From: Bdellovibrionales bacterium RIFOXYD12_FULL_39_22
Lineage (GTDB): Bacteria > Bdellovibrionota > Bacteriovoracia > Bacteriovoracales > Bacteriovoracaceae
Direction: 5' to 3'
Assembly (NCBI GenBank): GCA_001770205.1
Contig: MEQL01000051.1
Location: forward strand, 1-64,000
Length of the DNA stretch: 64,000 nt
Within the stretch, counting starts at the first letter, position 1. Each line of letters begins with the position of its first letter. Below the pieces are notes generated by a model. It did not search any database. It saw only the letters and a list, made by a program, of their open reading frames with translations, and was not told the origin of the DNA. Shown here in pieces: positions 35,400 to 44,736 of this stretch. The translations under genes and the position numbers were made by a program.

Positions 35400-35930
35400 C
35401 TAGGACAACTCTTCAAAGGTTCCTCTTTCCAAATTTTTACGTACTTTAGGCGCTTTAAATAGTTGATTATGAAAGGAAATATAGATAGCAGGAGCGACAA
35501 TTTTGCTAGCAAAAATGGCCTCTACAAAGTTTTGAAAGGCATCTGAGTCATCAAGTCCCAAAGGCCTCATGGCACCGGTGAAAATAACAGGATGCTTAAC
35601 ATCAACGAGACGTTCATAACAGTACTTGGCAGAATCGGCCATGGTATCTGTGCCGTGCAAAACAACCACGGGACAATCACTTTTTAGATGTTTTTTTATA
35701 CAGACACTAATAAATTCTCGGTCATCATCATCCATATAAAGAGAATCTTTGGCCAAAATAGAGTATTGAATTATCTCGGTATAAGGCAATCGCAATTTGG
35801 AAATAATCTTGTCATGAATTATGGATTCTTTATTTGATAAACTACCATCACGCTCATCATAGGTTTTTTCAATAGTTCCACCGGTAGTTAAAACTATGAT
35901 TTTTTTCTTCTGGCGCATTTTAAACCCCAT
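35400..35930 (-). CDS. Single-domain asparaginase-like protein
   Basis: The protein contains the N-terminal asparaginase domain only (176 residues against about 330). The first nucleophile motif TTGGTIEKTYDERDG and the second motif VVLHGTDTMADSA are intact. A C-terminal domain, which normally helps form the dimer active site, is absent. The frame ends normally with a stop, so this is a short family member and not an obvious truncation. It may act on a related amide. The exact start (35930 or an ATG 12 bases in) is uncertain. It is divergent from htpG. Confidence 0.75.
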   Translation of the reverse strand: MGFKMRQKKKIIVLTTGGTIEKTYDERDGSLSNKESIIHDKIISKLRLPYTEIIQYSILAKDSLYMDDDDREFISVCIKKHLKSDCPVVVLHGTDTMADSAKYCYERLVDVKHPVIFTGAMRPLGLDDSDAFQNFVEAIFASKIVAPAIYISFHNQLFKAPKVRKNLERGTFEELS

Positions 35931-36011
35931 TTTGCTGCAAAATTGTCTTATGACTAATATAAACGCAGAAATGATATCAAATTTTTTTATAAAAAGTCTA
36001 TTGCTCCACCC

Positions 36012-36039
36012 TTGACGTTAATAAATTAGACACTAGATT
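36012..36039 (+). promoter_or_regulatory. Possible sigma-70-type promoter of htpG
   Basis: TTGACG at 36012-36017 and TAGATT at 36034-36039 with 16 bases between form a fair -35/-10 pair about 50 bases before the htpG ATG. A heat-shock consensus was not recognised. Confidence 0.3.
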
Positions 36040-36088
36040 GATCTAACATTTTTTATCTACTTTTTTACACTACCAAGGAGTGTTGGCC

Positions 36089-38047
36089 ATGTCAGAAAGA
36101 AAAGGAACTATTTCCGTTGCAACTTCAGATATCTTCCCTATCATCAAAAAGTGGCTCTATTCAGAGCATGACATTTTTTTGCGAGAATTGGTGGCAAATG
36201 CTACTGATGCTATCACCAAACGGGCAACGCTAGCTCGTACTAGAAATGAAGAAATACCTACCGGAAAAATTAGTGTAGTGGTGGACAAAGATAATAAAAC
36301 TATAAAAATTTCTGATAACGGTATCGGCATGACCGAAGCAGAGGTAGAAAAATATATTGCACAGTTGGCATTTTCTGGAGCAGAAGAATTTGTAAAACAG
36401 ATCAAGGCACAAGGAGAGGCCACCAAAGACGACATCATTGGTAAGTTTGGACTGGGTTTTTACTCCTCTTTCATGGTGGCAGATAAAGTGGTTATTGATT
36501 CTCTTTCTATGGAAAAAGGGGCGGTGGCCACTTCTTGGTCCTGCGCCGGTGATACAGAGTATCAATTTTCTAGCTCTTCTCGTACTGAAGTAGGAACCTC
36601 CATCACTTTGCATGTTAACAAAGATGGAGAAGAGTTTTTAAGTGGATACAAAGTCAGCTCAACTTTAAAAAACTTTTGTGATTTTATGCCCTATCCTATT
36701 GCAGTGAGTGATCTTCACCGCATTGCTGAAGACAAAAAGCATAACGAAAAAATGCGGGCCGAAGGTAAAGATGAAAAGGATATATATCCGGTAGAGGAAG
36801 AGAGCATTGTTAATGAAACTAGACCACTTTGGAAAAAAGATCCTAAAGATATTTCCGATGATGATTATAAGGCCTTTTTTCGCAAATTATATCCAATGGA
36901 ACCTGAACCACTTTTTTGGCTCCATCTCAACGTAGATCATCCTTTTACACTCGAAGGAATTTTGTTTTTTCCTAAAATTAATCCTACAAAACCATTTAAT
37001 GACTCTAATATTAAGCTTTATTGCAAACAGGTTTTTGTTTCCGACAACGTTAAAAATATTATCCCCGAGTTTTTATCGCTACTAAAGGGAACCATTGATT
37101 CCCCTGATATCCCTCTGAATGTTTCTCGCTCTGCCCTACAAGGAGATCCTAACGTTAAAAAAATTTCTAACTACATTGTAAAAAAAGTGGCAGAATCCTT
37201 AAAAAAACTCTTTAAAAATGATCGCCCAAAATTTGAAGCGATATGGGAAGACATTGCGCTTTTTGTAAAATATGGAGCTATCTCTGATAACAAATTTGAT
37301 GAACAGATGCGCGAGCATATTCTTTTCAAAGTAGAAGATAAAACTTATAAGACAATGCAAGAATATGCCGACAGCATACCACAGGTATTTCAAGAAAAAC
37401 TTAAAGATACTATCGTATACTTTGAAAAAAATGCTAGTGATTGGAGCTTGCGCAAACAACTCAAAGATGAGGGCATTTTTGTTATAGAGACAGATGATCA
37501 TATTGACCCACATTTTTTACAACATGTAGAGGCAAAAAAATTGGGAGACAAAACGGTACGTTTTGCTTCGATTGATGCTGAATTTGGGAAAATCTTATCC
37601 AGTGAAAATTCCACCGATGAAGATATTATGATCAAAGAGCTTTTCAAGAAAGTTTTGGTGGGAGCAGAAGATAAAAAAGATGAAAAAGATAGTTTTTCTA
37701 GCTCCATGGAAGTAGAAATTGAAAAACTAAAAAACTCTAAAGCTCCGGCCTATTTTAGAATTGATGAACAGATGAAGCGCTTTAAAAATATGGCAAAATC
37801 GATGGGACAAGAAATGCATTTCCCAATGAAAAAAACTCTAGTGATTAACCCCAATAGTCAACTTATTCAAAATGCCCTGAAAATTTCCAAACGCAACAAC
37901 CAAGAAGAGCTAGTAAAAAAACTCTGCCACCACGTCGAAGATCTGGCCACCATTGCCAGCACTGGACTGAAAAACGAGGATAAGGAGGGATTTGTAATCC
38001 GCAGCCAGGAATTAATGTCAGAGTTGACTTCGCTAGCGCTAAGTTAA
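36089..38047 (+). CDS. htpG: Hsp90-family chaperone
   Basis: The 652-residue chaperone has the N-terminal ATPase domain with ELVANATDAI, SDNGIGM and GKFGLGFYSSFMVADKV, the middle domain (VSRSALQGDP) and the C-terminal dimerisation domain with MAKSMGQEMHFPMKKTLVIN. It is a cytoplasmic ATP-driven folding helper. The ATG at 36089 is chosen since AAGGAG lies 8 bases before it; an in-frame GTG 9 bases earlier overlaps that site. Size is normal (about 630). A terminator hairpin follows about 90 bases downstream. Confidence 0.97.
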   Translation: MSERKGTISVATSDIFPIIKKWLYSEHDIFLRELVANATDAITKRATLARTRNEEIPTGKISVVVDKDNKTIKISDNGIGMTEAEVEKYIAQLAFSGAEEFVKQIKAQGEATKDDIIGKFGLGFYSSFMVADKVVIDSLSMEKGAVATSWSCAGDTEYQFSSSSRTEVGTSITLHVNKDGEEFLSGYKVSSTLKNFCDFMPYPIAVSDLHRIAEDKKHNEKMRAEGKDEKDIYPVEEESIVNETRPLWKKDPKDISDDDYKAFFRKLYPMEPEPLFWLHLNVDHPFTLEGILFFPKINPTKPFNDSNIKLYCKQVFVSDNVKNIIPEFLSLLKGTIDSPDIPLNVSRSALQGDPNVKKISNYIVKKVAESLKKLFKNDRPKFEAIWEDIALFVKYGAISDNKFDEQMREHILFKVEDKTYKTMQEYADSIPQVFQEKLKDTIVYFEKNASDWSLRKQLKDEGIFVIETDDHIDPHFLQHVEAKKLGDKTVRFASIDAEFGKILSSENSTDEDIMIKELFKKVLVGAEDKKDEKDSFSSSMEVEIEKLKNSKAPAYFRIDEQMKRFKNMAKSMGQEMHFPMKKTLVINPNSQLIQNALKISKRNNQEELVKKLCHHVEDLATIASTGLKNEDKEGFVIRSQELMSELTSLALS

Positions 38048-38137
38048 AAGCTCTTTCCAAACTCAATGGTTATAACTATTAGCGCAAAGAGCACAATCCA
38101 ATTTCTATCCATATGAAGTTTACATCCTTGTAAATCC

Positions 38138-38163
38138 AAAGAAGGCCGATCCTGGCCTTCTTT
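38138..38163. terminator. Bidirectional terminator between htpG and a kinase gene
   Basis: A 10-bp stem (AAAGAAGGCC with GGCCTTCTTT) around a 6-nt loop lies between two convergent genes. The T-rich right arm and the A-rich left arm give a U tract in both directions. Confidence 0.7.
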
Positions 38164-38213
38164 TGCGTAATACTTATTAATTAAGACTATTTTCGCATTG
38201 CTTGAAATTTTAT

Positions 38214-39071
38214 TCAAGCAATAGTTGTTGGTAGCGAGATAAAAAAAGTTGTTCCTTCTCCTGGGCCGGCGGAGGAGCATGAAATCGTTCCATTATGCTC
38301 TTTTACCCATTCATAACTTAGCGTCATTCCTAGGCCCGTTCCACGATTTGGACATTTGGTAGTAAAAAATGGATCGAAAATTTTTTCCACATATTCGGAA
38401 GCAATGCCAGAGGCGTTGTCCTTAAAAATTATTTGTACACTTTTGTGATCAGGCGCATTCTCCGTAATGATGTTTAATTTTTTTGCTCTATGATCCTTAA
38501 CATTTTCAAAAGCGTCCTTGGCATTCACAATTAAATTTTCAAAGACATTTTCTAATTTTGCGCTATCACCTTTTATTGGGAAAATTTTGTTATCTAAATT
38601 TAAGTCTAATGTAATATCACAACCTTTCAGCTGAGGGCGAAGTAATATAAGTGAATTGCGGATAACGTCGTTAACATTGACAGGGCCCTTCCCATATTCT
38701 GCCGCACGAGCGTGGCCAAACTTGCTTAGCTGTTCAATAATTGTCCCCATTCGCTTAGCACTTTTAATGATAAGATCAATATGTCTTTCAATTTTCTCAT
38801 TAGTATGGGGAATCTCTCGACGTAAGATGGTAGAAAAACCTAAAATTGTGGTAAGAGGATTATTTAGTTCATGCGCAATTCCAGACATCATCGTAGTAAG
38901 TGCGGCCATTTTTGATGCCTGAAAAAATTGTCTTTGCGCTTCTAATTGCTCCATCTCCTTATGCTTTTGTCGCTCATCCAGTATTGCTAAATTATGCATT
39001 CTTCTGCAGGCAGCAACTGCAAACATGCCCGTAACGACACCAAGTAATACTCCCAATAAAAATGTGTACAT
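38214..39071 (-). CDS. Membrane-anchored histidine kinase
   Basis: The 285-residue protein has one N-terminal membrane helix ([18 protein letters not shown]), a short coiled coil (about 30-55) and a HisKA domain with its His in [17 protein letters not shown]. The ATPase domain shows [30 protein letters not shown] and [13 protein letters not shown]. There is no evident periplasmic sensor, so input would come through the membrane or a partner. It resembles the kinase at 12606-13313 in lacking a sensory domain. No regulator is adjacent. Confidence 0.88.
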   Translation of the reverse strand: MYTFLLGVLLGVVTGMFAVAACRRMHNLAILDERQKHKEMEQLEAQRQFFQASKMAALTTMMSGIAHELNNPLTTILGFSTILRREIPHTNEKIERHIDLIIKSAKRMGTIIEQLSKFGHARAAEYGKGPVNVNDVIRNSLILLRPQLKGCDITLDLNLDNKIFPIKGDSAKLENVFENLIVNAKDAFENVKDHRAKKLNIITENAPDHKSVQIIFKDNASGIASEYVEKIFDPFFTTKCPNRGTGLGMTLSYEWVKEHNGTISCSSAGPGEGTTFFISLPTTIA

Positions 39072-39169
39072 AAAAAAATTATCTCATAGTTTATTTATAA
39101 ATCAAATCACCTTGCAATTATTTGCTGCACATTCTTATTGGAATATTTAAAAGGCCAGGCAATTGCTTT

Positions 39170-39691
39170 TTATAAGTTAACCACACTCTCCATTTTGATT
39201 TTACTCTTATTAAAGTTAAGTATTTTCTCTTTTATCAAATCTTCACCATCCCCATTTTCAGGATTAACTCCATCTCTGTTTGAGGCCAAGATATTAGAGT
39301 TGTCGAATCCCTTCCCTAAAGTGTGAGAACGGCGATTGTATGGAATATGATTTTCTGTTCGTTCTTCCTCTTCTTTACAACCAATACACAAAGTGGCAGT
39401 CGGACGTGCCAATAGTCTTGCATGTTCTATTTCTCCTCCACACTCATCGCATAATCCAAAGGTCCCCTGATTAATTTTCCGCATGGCCTCTTTAATTTTT
39501 TTGCAATAAAAATTTTTCCGTCCATCAAGTTTTAAACGCAGTACGTTGTTGCGATCTTCTACCTGCCTATCCATTTCATCTCCACCATTTTCTGGAATAG
39601 ATTCCTGCAAATAAGTTCTTTCTTCGGCCAACTGTTCATGCAATAGTTTAGAAAAAAAAGCGCGGAACTGATTTAGTTCTGATGTGCCCAT
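39170..39691 (-). CDS. DksA/TraR-family zinc-finger protein
   Basis: The 173-residue protein has a predicted coiled coil (about 10-85) and a C4 zinc finger formed by CDEC and CIGC, within QGTFGLCDECGGEIEHARL, as in DksA. DksA-type proteins bind RNA polymerase through the secondary channel and act with ppGpp. The coiled-coil tip contains GGDEMDRQVED. An extra tail of about 45 residues follows the finger, longer than in E. coli DksA (151 residues). The start has GGAG 8 bases upstream. A true DksA or a paralogue cannot be told apart here. Confidence 0.82.
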   Translation of the reverse strand: MGTSELNQFRAFFSKLLHEQLAEERTYLQESIPENGGDEMDRQVEDRNNVLRLKLDGRKNFYCKKIKEAMRKINQGTFGLCDECGGEIEHARLLARPTATLCIGCKEEEERTENHIPYNRRSHTLGKGFDNSNILASNRDGVNPENGDGEDLIKEKILNFNKSKIKMESVVNL

Positions 39692-39752
39692 ATAAAAACT
39701 CCATTTTTTATTTTACGATTTTTTCCATCCTAGAAAAAATATCGTAAAAGGC

Positions 39753-39773
39753 GATCTTCCTTCCTGGAAGATC
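39753..39773 (-). terminator. Probable terminator of the hldD transcript
   Basis: An 8-bp stem (GATCTTCC with GGAAGATC) with a 5-nt loop lies about 135 bases after the hldD stop. On the minus strand it is followed by GCCTTTTAC, a short U-rich tract. Confidence 0.5.
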
Positions 39774-39906
39774 TTGTTGTTACTTTTACTCTTTTGCGAA
39801 AAGAGTGCCAAGAAAAGGCCAGCTGTTTGTCAACAGTTAGCGACTAGGATGGATTTGTAAATGTCACCAGTGGAGCTGCTTTATCCCCAGAAAAATTTAT
39901 ACTATC

Positions 39907-40902
39907 CTAGGCAATATAATGAGGATTGGGCCTTGATAGGTAGTTGCGCACATAATCTGTGACTCCGGCCTCGAGGGTAGAGAATTTAAATTTTGGCAAC
40001 AATCGATGAAATTTTTGCATCTCTGCTTGAGTGAAATACTGATATTGGTTTTTAATTTCCTCTGGCATATCGATATATGTAATTTTTACTTTTTTATCCA
40101 TGGCCGAAAAAGTGGAACGCACTAAATCATTAAAAGAGCGGGCCTTGCCTGTGCCCAAATTATAGATTCCGGAATGATTAGATTTGCCTCGTCTTTTTTG
40201 AGTCATTAGTTCAACCATTGCACGCACAACATCTTTAACGTAAATAAAATCACGCAGCTGTTCTCCATCAGCAAAACCTTCTTTATGAGAGCGAAATAAG
40301 CGAACCTCTTGGCCACTTTGAATTTGTTCAAAGGCCTTATGTACCATTGAGCGCATACTGCCTTTGTGATATTCATTAGGCCCATAGACATTAAAAAATT
40401 TTAGGCCTATCCAAAAAGTTGGATATCGTTTCTGTGACAAAACCCACTGATCAAAAAGCTGCTTAGAAAAACCGTAGGGATTTAAGGGCAAAAGATTGCC
40501 AAGTGCGGACTGATTATCATCATATCCTAGCTCTCCATCTCCATAGGTCGCGGCAGAACTAGCATAAATTATCGGAACATTTCGCTGCGTGGCCCAAGAG
40601 AATAACCTCTTTGAATAGTCGACATTATTTCTCATTAAATAATCGACATCCATTTCGGTAGTAGAAGAACAGGCACCCATATGAAAGATAAACTTGACTG
40701 AAGAGAGAAGGCGCTCATGTGCTTTATCAAACAACTCATCGGCATGGATGTAGTCAATGGCACCCATGCCGCGCAAATTTCTCCATTTGTCGGTGCTATG
40801 TAGACGGTCAACAATAATCAAATGATTTCTGCCAGAAGAGCTTAGCTCGTGGGCCAAAACGCTCCCAATAAACCCAGCTCCGCCTGTTATCAAAATGGCC
40901 AT
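39907..40902 (-). CDS. hldD: ADP-L-glycero-D-manno-heptose-6-epimerase
   Basis: This NAD(P)-dependent short-chain epimerase converts ADP-D-glycero-D-manno-heptose to the L form used in the LPS inner core. The 331-residue sequence starts with ITGGAGFIGSVLAHEL. It has the catalytic Tyr-Lys pair in NPYGFSKQLFDQW and the HldD-type FFNVYGPNEYHKG and MRSMVHKAFEQI. Its presence shows that the organism makes heptose-containing LPS. It stands alone, with no other LPS gene beside it. Confidence 0.94.
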   Translation of the reverse strand: MAILITGGAGFIGSVLAHELSSSGRNHLIIVDRLHSTDKWRNLRGMGAIDYIHADELFDKAHERLLSSVKFIFHMGACSSTTEMDVDYLMRNNVDYSKRLFSWATQRNVPIIYASSAATYGDGELGYDDNQSALGNLLPLNPYGFSKQLFDQWVLSQKRYPTFWIGLKFFNVYGPNEYHKGSMRSMVHKAFEQIQSGQEVRLFRSHKEGFADGEQLRDFIYVKDVVRAMVELMTQKRRGKSNHSGIYNLGTGKARSFNDLVRSTFSAMDKKVKITYIDMPEEIKNQYQYFTQAEMQKFHRLLPKFKFSTLEAGVTDYVRNYLSRPNPHYIA

Positions 40903-40941
40903 CTACACACCACCGGAAAAATCTAAAAAAATGGACAATTA

Positions 40942-41478
40942 CTAATAGGCCATTGCCCCAAAAATCATCATTGAAAAATGCATTGCTAGTCCAAAACAAG
41001 CAGCTCCTTTGTAATTAAAGGACACTTGCTTGCCTTTAAGTGTGGCACTGAAAGTTGTATCTAGAAAATGGCCTTCTTGAAAATCTTTGTTATCTAAAGT
41101 AACCAGTACATCTTCATTATCAATAGAAAGCATGATCTGTTTTTGTTCAGCATTAATCCCTTTTACATAAATATTTGTTTCAACTGTACGCTCTCCGTCC
41201 ATTCTTGTGATCACTCCTCCAATGCGATTATCGACTTTTTTAAAGGTTGCTTTGATTGTTTGCTGATACTTTCTAACGATAAGCTCAGAAGTAAAAGAGG
41301 CCTCATCTAAAAATCCCCATACTGCAGAATTACCAATTGAGCCAGCAAATGCATGGTCAAATGCCTTAAGTTGCAAATTTACGCCAGTAATGTCTGTAAG
41401 AGCATGCTCTTCGTCTCCAGCATAAGCAAAAGGCATTACCAATAGCGTCAAGAGCATCATTCCTAAAATTTTTTTCAT
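40942..41478 (-). CDS. Secreted protein of unknown function
   Basis: The 178-residue protein has a clear signal peptide (ILGMMLLTLLVMPFAYA) and a mature part of mainly short beta strands (ATFKKVDNRIGG, VETNIYVKG, KQVSFNYKG). The C-terminus is hydrophobic (LAMHFSMMIFGAMAY). No family is recognised. A strong AAGGAG site precedes the ATG. It is 39 bases upstream of hldD on the same strand, so co-transcription is possible. Confidence 0.65.
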   Translation of the reverse strand: MKKILGMMLLTLLVMPFAYAGDEEHALTDITGVNLQLKAFDHAFAGSIGNSAVWGFLDEASFTSELIVRKYQQTIKATFKKVDNRIGGVITRMDGERTVETNIYVKGINAEQKQIMLSIDNEDVLVTLDNKDFQEGHFLDTTFSATLKGKQVSFNYKGAACFGLAMHFSMMIFGAMAY

Positions 41479-41612
41479 TTCAAACTCCTTTGTGTTGATT
41501 AATATTCTTTGGTAGCAATAAATACCAAACTATTCCGGTTGTTTATTTTCTGGCCGGATACTCCCGATAGTCAAGGAAAAATTTTAATTACCGAAAGAGT
41601 AGTTAGGATTAT

Positions 41613-42293
41613 ATGTATAAAAAGAGTTCATTTCTAAAAATGGCCATAATGTCTATGCTGGCCTCTTTGTTAATTGTCAGGCCAGCGGCGAGTGTGCCAA
41701 TTAATCTTATTACCTGCTTGGCATCAGAAGAAGATAGTATTTATAAGGAACACAATTTATCAGCGGAATACAAACTAAACCAGTGGTTTATAGTATATTT
41801 TGCATCTGCAACCAAAATGCAGCTACGGCCAGAATATTTTCAAAAAATATGTGGCAATAAAAGTGGTAATAAAAATATCTCGAGGGCCTTACTAAAAGAA
41901 ATTTTAACCAATGGCCCGACCATTTTTACTGTTAACAGCAACGAAAATGAGGCAATAAAACGTCTATTTCCCATCGATCGCGAAGAATTAAGTGGCGAAG
42001 TTGTTCGCCTTTTTTATCAATATCTAACAGATCTACAGGCAAAGGCCGCAACCTACGATTGTTTAGAAAAGTATATTCCAGAAATTACATATTTTTCGGA
42101 ACGTTTTAAATTTTTAGAGTCAGACTTAGATACAAAAAATCTTATTAGTAAAGAAGATTTGCCCAAAGTTTTTAAGATTTTTACCGCCCTTGATGGCATT
42201 GATGAAATTTATGCTAAATGTACCAAGGATTTTGCCAGGGAACAAAAACTCAGACGAAAAGCAGATGAGGCGGAAGCAAAAAATAATAATTAA
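41613..42293 (+). CDS. Secreted helical protein of unknown function
   Basis: The 226-residue protein has a signal peptide (MAIMSMLASLLIVRPAASV). The mature part is predicted mostly helical and contains four Cys in pairs far apart. The C-terminus is a charged helix rich in Arg, Lys, Glu and Ala ending NNN. No family is recognised. It is divergent from the previous unknown gene and convergent with map. Confidence 0.6.
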   Translation: MYKKSSFLKMAIMSMLASLLIVRPAASVPINLITCLASEEDSIYKEHNLSAEYKLNQWFIVYFASATKMQLRPEYFQKICGNKSGNKNISRALLKEILTNGPTIFTVNSNENEAIKRLFPIDREELSGEVVRLFYQYLTDLQAKAATYDCLEKYIPEITYFSERFKFLESDLDTKNLISKEDLPKVFKIFTALDGIDEIYAKCTKDFAREQKLRRKADEAEAKNNN

Positions 42294-42301
42294 TTAATCA
42301 C

Positions 42302-43057
42302 TCAATCGGAAAGTAGAGTTAAAATTTCATGGCCACTTTCCGTAACCAAAATAGTATGTTCAAATTGCGCAGAAAGTTTTTTATCTTTCGTCATAACCGT
42401 CCAACCATCTTTTTGCACAGTGCCTTGTTTTTTACCTAAGTTGATCATTGGTTCAATAGTAAATGTCATGCCTGGCCGCATGATTACTCCAGTGCCACGA
42501 ACATTATTGTGTACAACTTGTGGTTCCTCATGAAATTCCCGGCCAATTCCATGGCCACAATAATCCTCCACCACACTATATCCATGGGCATGGGCCAGTT
42601 CTGCAATGCGAGCACCGATATTTCCTAAATGGGCATTGGGTTTTACTTCCGAAATTCCGGCCATCAAACATTCAAAAGTAACCTCCACCAATTTTTTTGC
42701 TATCGGCGAAACGGCCCCAACCAGAAACGTTTTATTGGTATCGCCATGAAATTTATTCAAATAGGTTGTAACGTCGATATTTATAATATCGCCCTCTTCT
42801 AAAATATCTGAAGGCGAGGGAATTCCATGACAAATAACGCTATTTAATGAGGTACAAATAGATTTGGGGAAACCGCGATAATTTAAAGGACTAGGCATGG
42901 CACCATGCTTAATAATAAATTCGTGGCAAAGATTATTTAACTCTTCTGTAGAGATTCCTGGACGAACATAGGGTTCAATATATTTAAGAGTTTTTGCCGC
43001 TAACTGGCAGCTCTTTCTCATCAATTCAATTTCACGCTTAGACTTTATATGAATCAT
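42302..43057 (-). CDS. map: Methionine aminopeptidase, type I
   Basis: The 251-residue enzyme removes the N-terminal Met from new proteins. The metal ligands are visible in INIDVTTYLNKFHGDTNKTF (two Asp), CGHGIGREFHEEPQV (His), TFTIEPM (Glu) and QFEHT (Glu). Length is standard for type Ia enzymes. The start at the ATG ending at 43057 fits the family start (IHIKSKREIELMR). The frame extends 30 bases upstream without a ribosome site. Confidence 0.95.
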   Translation of the reverse strand: MIHIKSKREIELMRKSCQLAAKTLKYIEPYVRPGISTEELNNLCHEFIIKHGAMPSPLNYRGFPKSICTSLNSVICHGIPSPSDILEEGDIINIDVTTYLNKFHGDTNKTFLVGAVSPIAKKLVEVTFECLMAGISEVKPNAHLGNIGARIAELAHAHGYSVVEDYCGHGIGREFHEEPQVVHNNVRGTGVIMRPGMTFTIEPMINLGKKQGTVQKDGWTVMTKDKKLSAQFEHTILVTESGHEILTLLSD

Positions 43058-43135
43058 AGTAATAACTAAGAAATATCTGCTTTGCAATATACCTAGCGCT
43101 ATGTAAAATTACCAGATAATAAGTTGAGATTTTCC

Positions 43136-44080
43136 ATGAAAAACCAATACTGTTTCTACCGCACCACAATTTCTCCCTATCAAGCGGATGATTTTGCCAA
43201 ACAAGAACGGGCCAGTGTTGAGGCCATTGGCAATATAGACTATTGTTACACAATTCCGGATGATAATGATCAGAAAATAATTTTAGTAACTAATTCCCTT
43301 ACAAAAATGGACTCTCTTCAACTTGACTGGAAACGAGTGGTGCTACACATCCATCCAAATTCTGGATACGATAATTTACCTTACTCCTACGTCAAAAATG
43401 CTTCCTATCCGATTATTACGGGAAATCCTATTCGCGCTCAGGCCGTAAGCAATTATATCTTAAGTGCTATCTTTAAATATTTTACTACTTTTAATAGTCA
43501 ATCCAACTGGGATCCCAAGCGACATTGGCAGCATGATCTGATCTTTGAAAAAAAAATTTTAATTTTTGGCCTTGGCCACATAGGAAAAATTTTGCGACAG
43601 GCCCTAGCTCCGTTGGCCTTGTCTGTTGCCATCTATGATCCCTTTAAAGGATATACCCAACTGGCGCCCAATGAGTACAACGTTATTTTGCTAGCACAAG
43701 GACTCAATCCATCTTCCGCTAATTTTATCAATAAGGATTTCTTGGGCCAGTGTAAAGATGATCTTTTACTTATAAATGCTGCTCGCGGTGGATTAATTGT
43801 TTTAGATGATCTAATCATCTTTTTGCGACAAAACCCACGGGCCTATGCTTTTTTAGACGTATTCCCTACTGAACCGGCCAATTTTAGCACTCTTCAGGCA
43901 ATTGAGAATTTATCTACCACCTCACACATTGCAGGAGTCTACAATGGACTGGATATTGCTATTTTGAAGTTTGTTACAGAGGTGACAAGATTTTTTATCA
44001 CAGAAAAACCAAAGACTTTTCTGTCTCGCTATAACAACATTCATCTGCAAAATAAAATTGTGGGTGATCTTCTTGTATGA
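43136..44080 (+). CDS. D-isomer-specific 2-hydroxyacid dehydrogenase-like protein
   Basis: The 314-residue protein has the NAD-binding motif LIFGLGHIGKILRQAL and the family stretch LLINAARGGLIVLDDL. The usual Arg is seen in NAARG, a Glu in TEPANF and the His in TSHIAGVYNG. It resembles phosphoglycerate or hydroxypyruvate dehydrogenases but the N-terminal substrate domain is divergent. The reaction is not known. The next gene, aat, starts within its stop codon (ATGA), so both are co-translated. Confidence 0.8.
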   Translation: MKNQYCFYRTTISPYQADDFAKQERASVEAIGNIDYCYTIPDDNDQKIILVTNSLTKMDSLQLDWKRVVLHIHPNSGYDNLPYSYVKNASYPIITGNPIRAQAVSNYILSAIFKYFTTFNSQSNWDPKRHWQHDLIFEKKILIFGLGHIGKILRQALAPLALSVAIYDPFKGYTQLAPNEYNVILLAQGLNPSSANFINKDFLGQCKDDLLLINAARGGLIVLDDLIIFLRQNPRAYAFLDVFPTEPANFSTLQAIENLSTTSHIAGVYNGLDIAILKFVTEVTRFFITEKPKTFLSRYNNIHLQNKIVGDLLV

Positions 44081-44736
44081 ACTTTCCATTAGGCCACTCC
44101 ATTTTCCCCTCGTTGGAAAGTGCTTCGACAGATGGGATTATTGCCGTTGGTGGAGATTTAGAGATTGCGACTCTCTACGACGCTTATACTCATGGAATTT
44201 TCCCCTGGCCAATCTCGCACGAATATCCGTTGGCCTGGTTTGCGCCCGACCCACGAGGAATTTTGCAATATCAAAACCTACACATTTCCAAATCAATGCA
44301 AAAATTCATTAATAAAAACCTATATGAGGTGCGAATGAATTACAACTTCCAAGAAACCATAACTGCCTGTGCGAAAGCAAATAACCGCAAAGGCCAGAAA
44401 GGAACTTGGATTACTCCAGAAATTATTGAAGGATATTGCAAATTACATCAGGCCGGTTACGCCTACTCGGTAGAAGTTTACGATAATGAACTTTTGGTGG
44501 GAGGACTGTATGGTGTATGCATTAGTCGTTACATTTCCGGAGAGTCGATGTTTTACCTGCGTCCGAATTGTTCGAAGTTGGCACTATTTTATCTTATGAA
44601 TTATTTACAAGAAAAAATGATCAATTGGATTGATACTCAAATGATAACTCCCGTGGTGCGTTCAATGGGAGGAGAAGAGATAAGTAGAAGTGACTTCATG
44701 GCCATGCTAAAAAAATCACTCACTCATCAAAGTTAA
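44077..44736 (+). CDS. aat: Leucyl/phenylalanyl-tRNA--protein transferase
   Basis: The 219-residue enzyme adds Leu or Phe to proteins with N-terminal Arg or Lys, marking them for Clp degradation (N-end rule). Signatures are GGDLEIATLYDAYTHGIFPW, WFAPDPRG, GTWITPEIIEGYCKLHQAGY and SGESMFYL. Its ATG overlaps the stop of the dehydrogenase gene (ATGA). It converges on cheB with a 4-base overlap of stop codons. Confidence 0.95.
   Translation: MNFPLGHSIFPSLESASTDGIIAVGGDLEIATLYDAYTHGIFPWPISHEYPLAWFAPDPRGILQYQNLHISKSMQKFINKNLYEVRMNYNFQETITACAKANNRKGQKGTWITPEIIEGYCKLHQAGYAYSVEVYDNELLVGGLYGVCISRYISGESMFYLRPNCSKLALFYLMNYLQEKMINWIDTQMITPVVRSMGGEEISRSDFMAMLKKSLTHQS

Noticed and set aside
38044-38112. 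A 22-codon minus-strand frame for a hydrophobic peptide just after htpG
   Set aside because: It has only a weak, too distant AAGGA site, and a terminator hairpin at 38138-38163 would cut it off from the upstream kinase transcript. No family or partner supports it.
44058-44312. A forward frame overlapping the start of aat
   Set aside because: It is in the wrong frame for the Aat motifs, which are complete in the frame starting at 44077.
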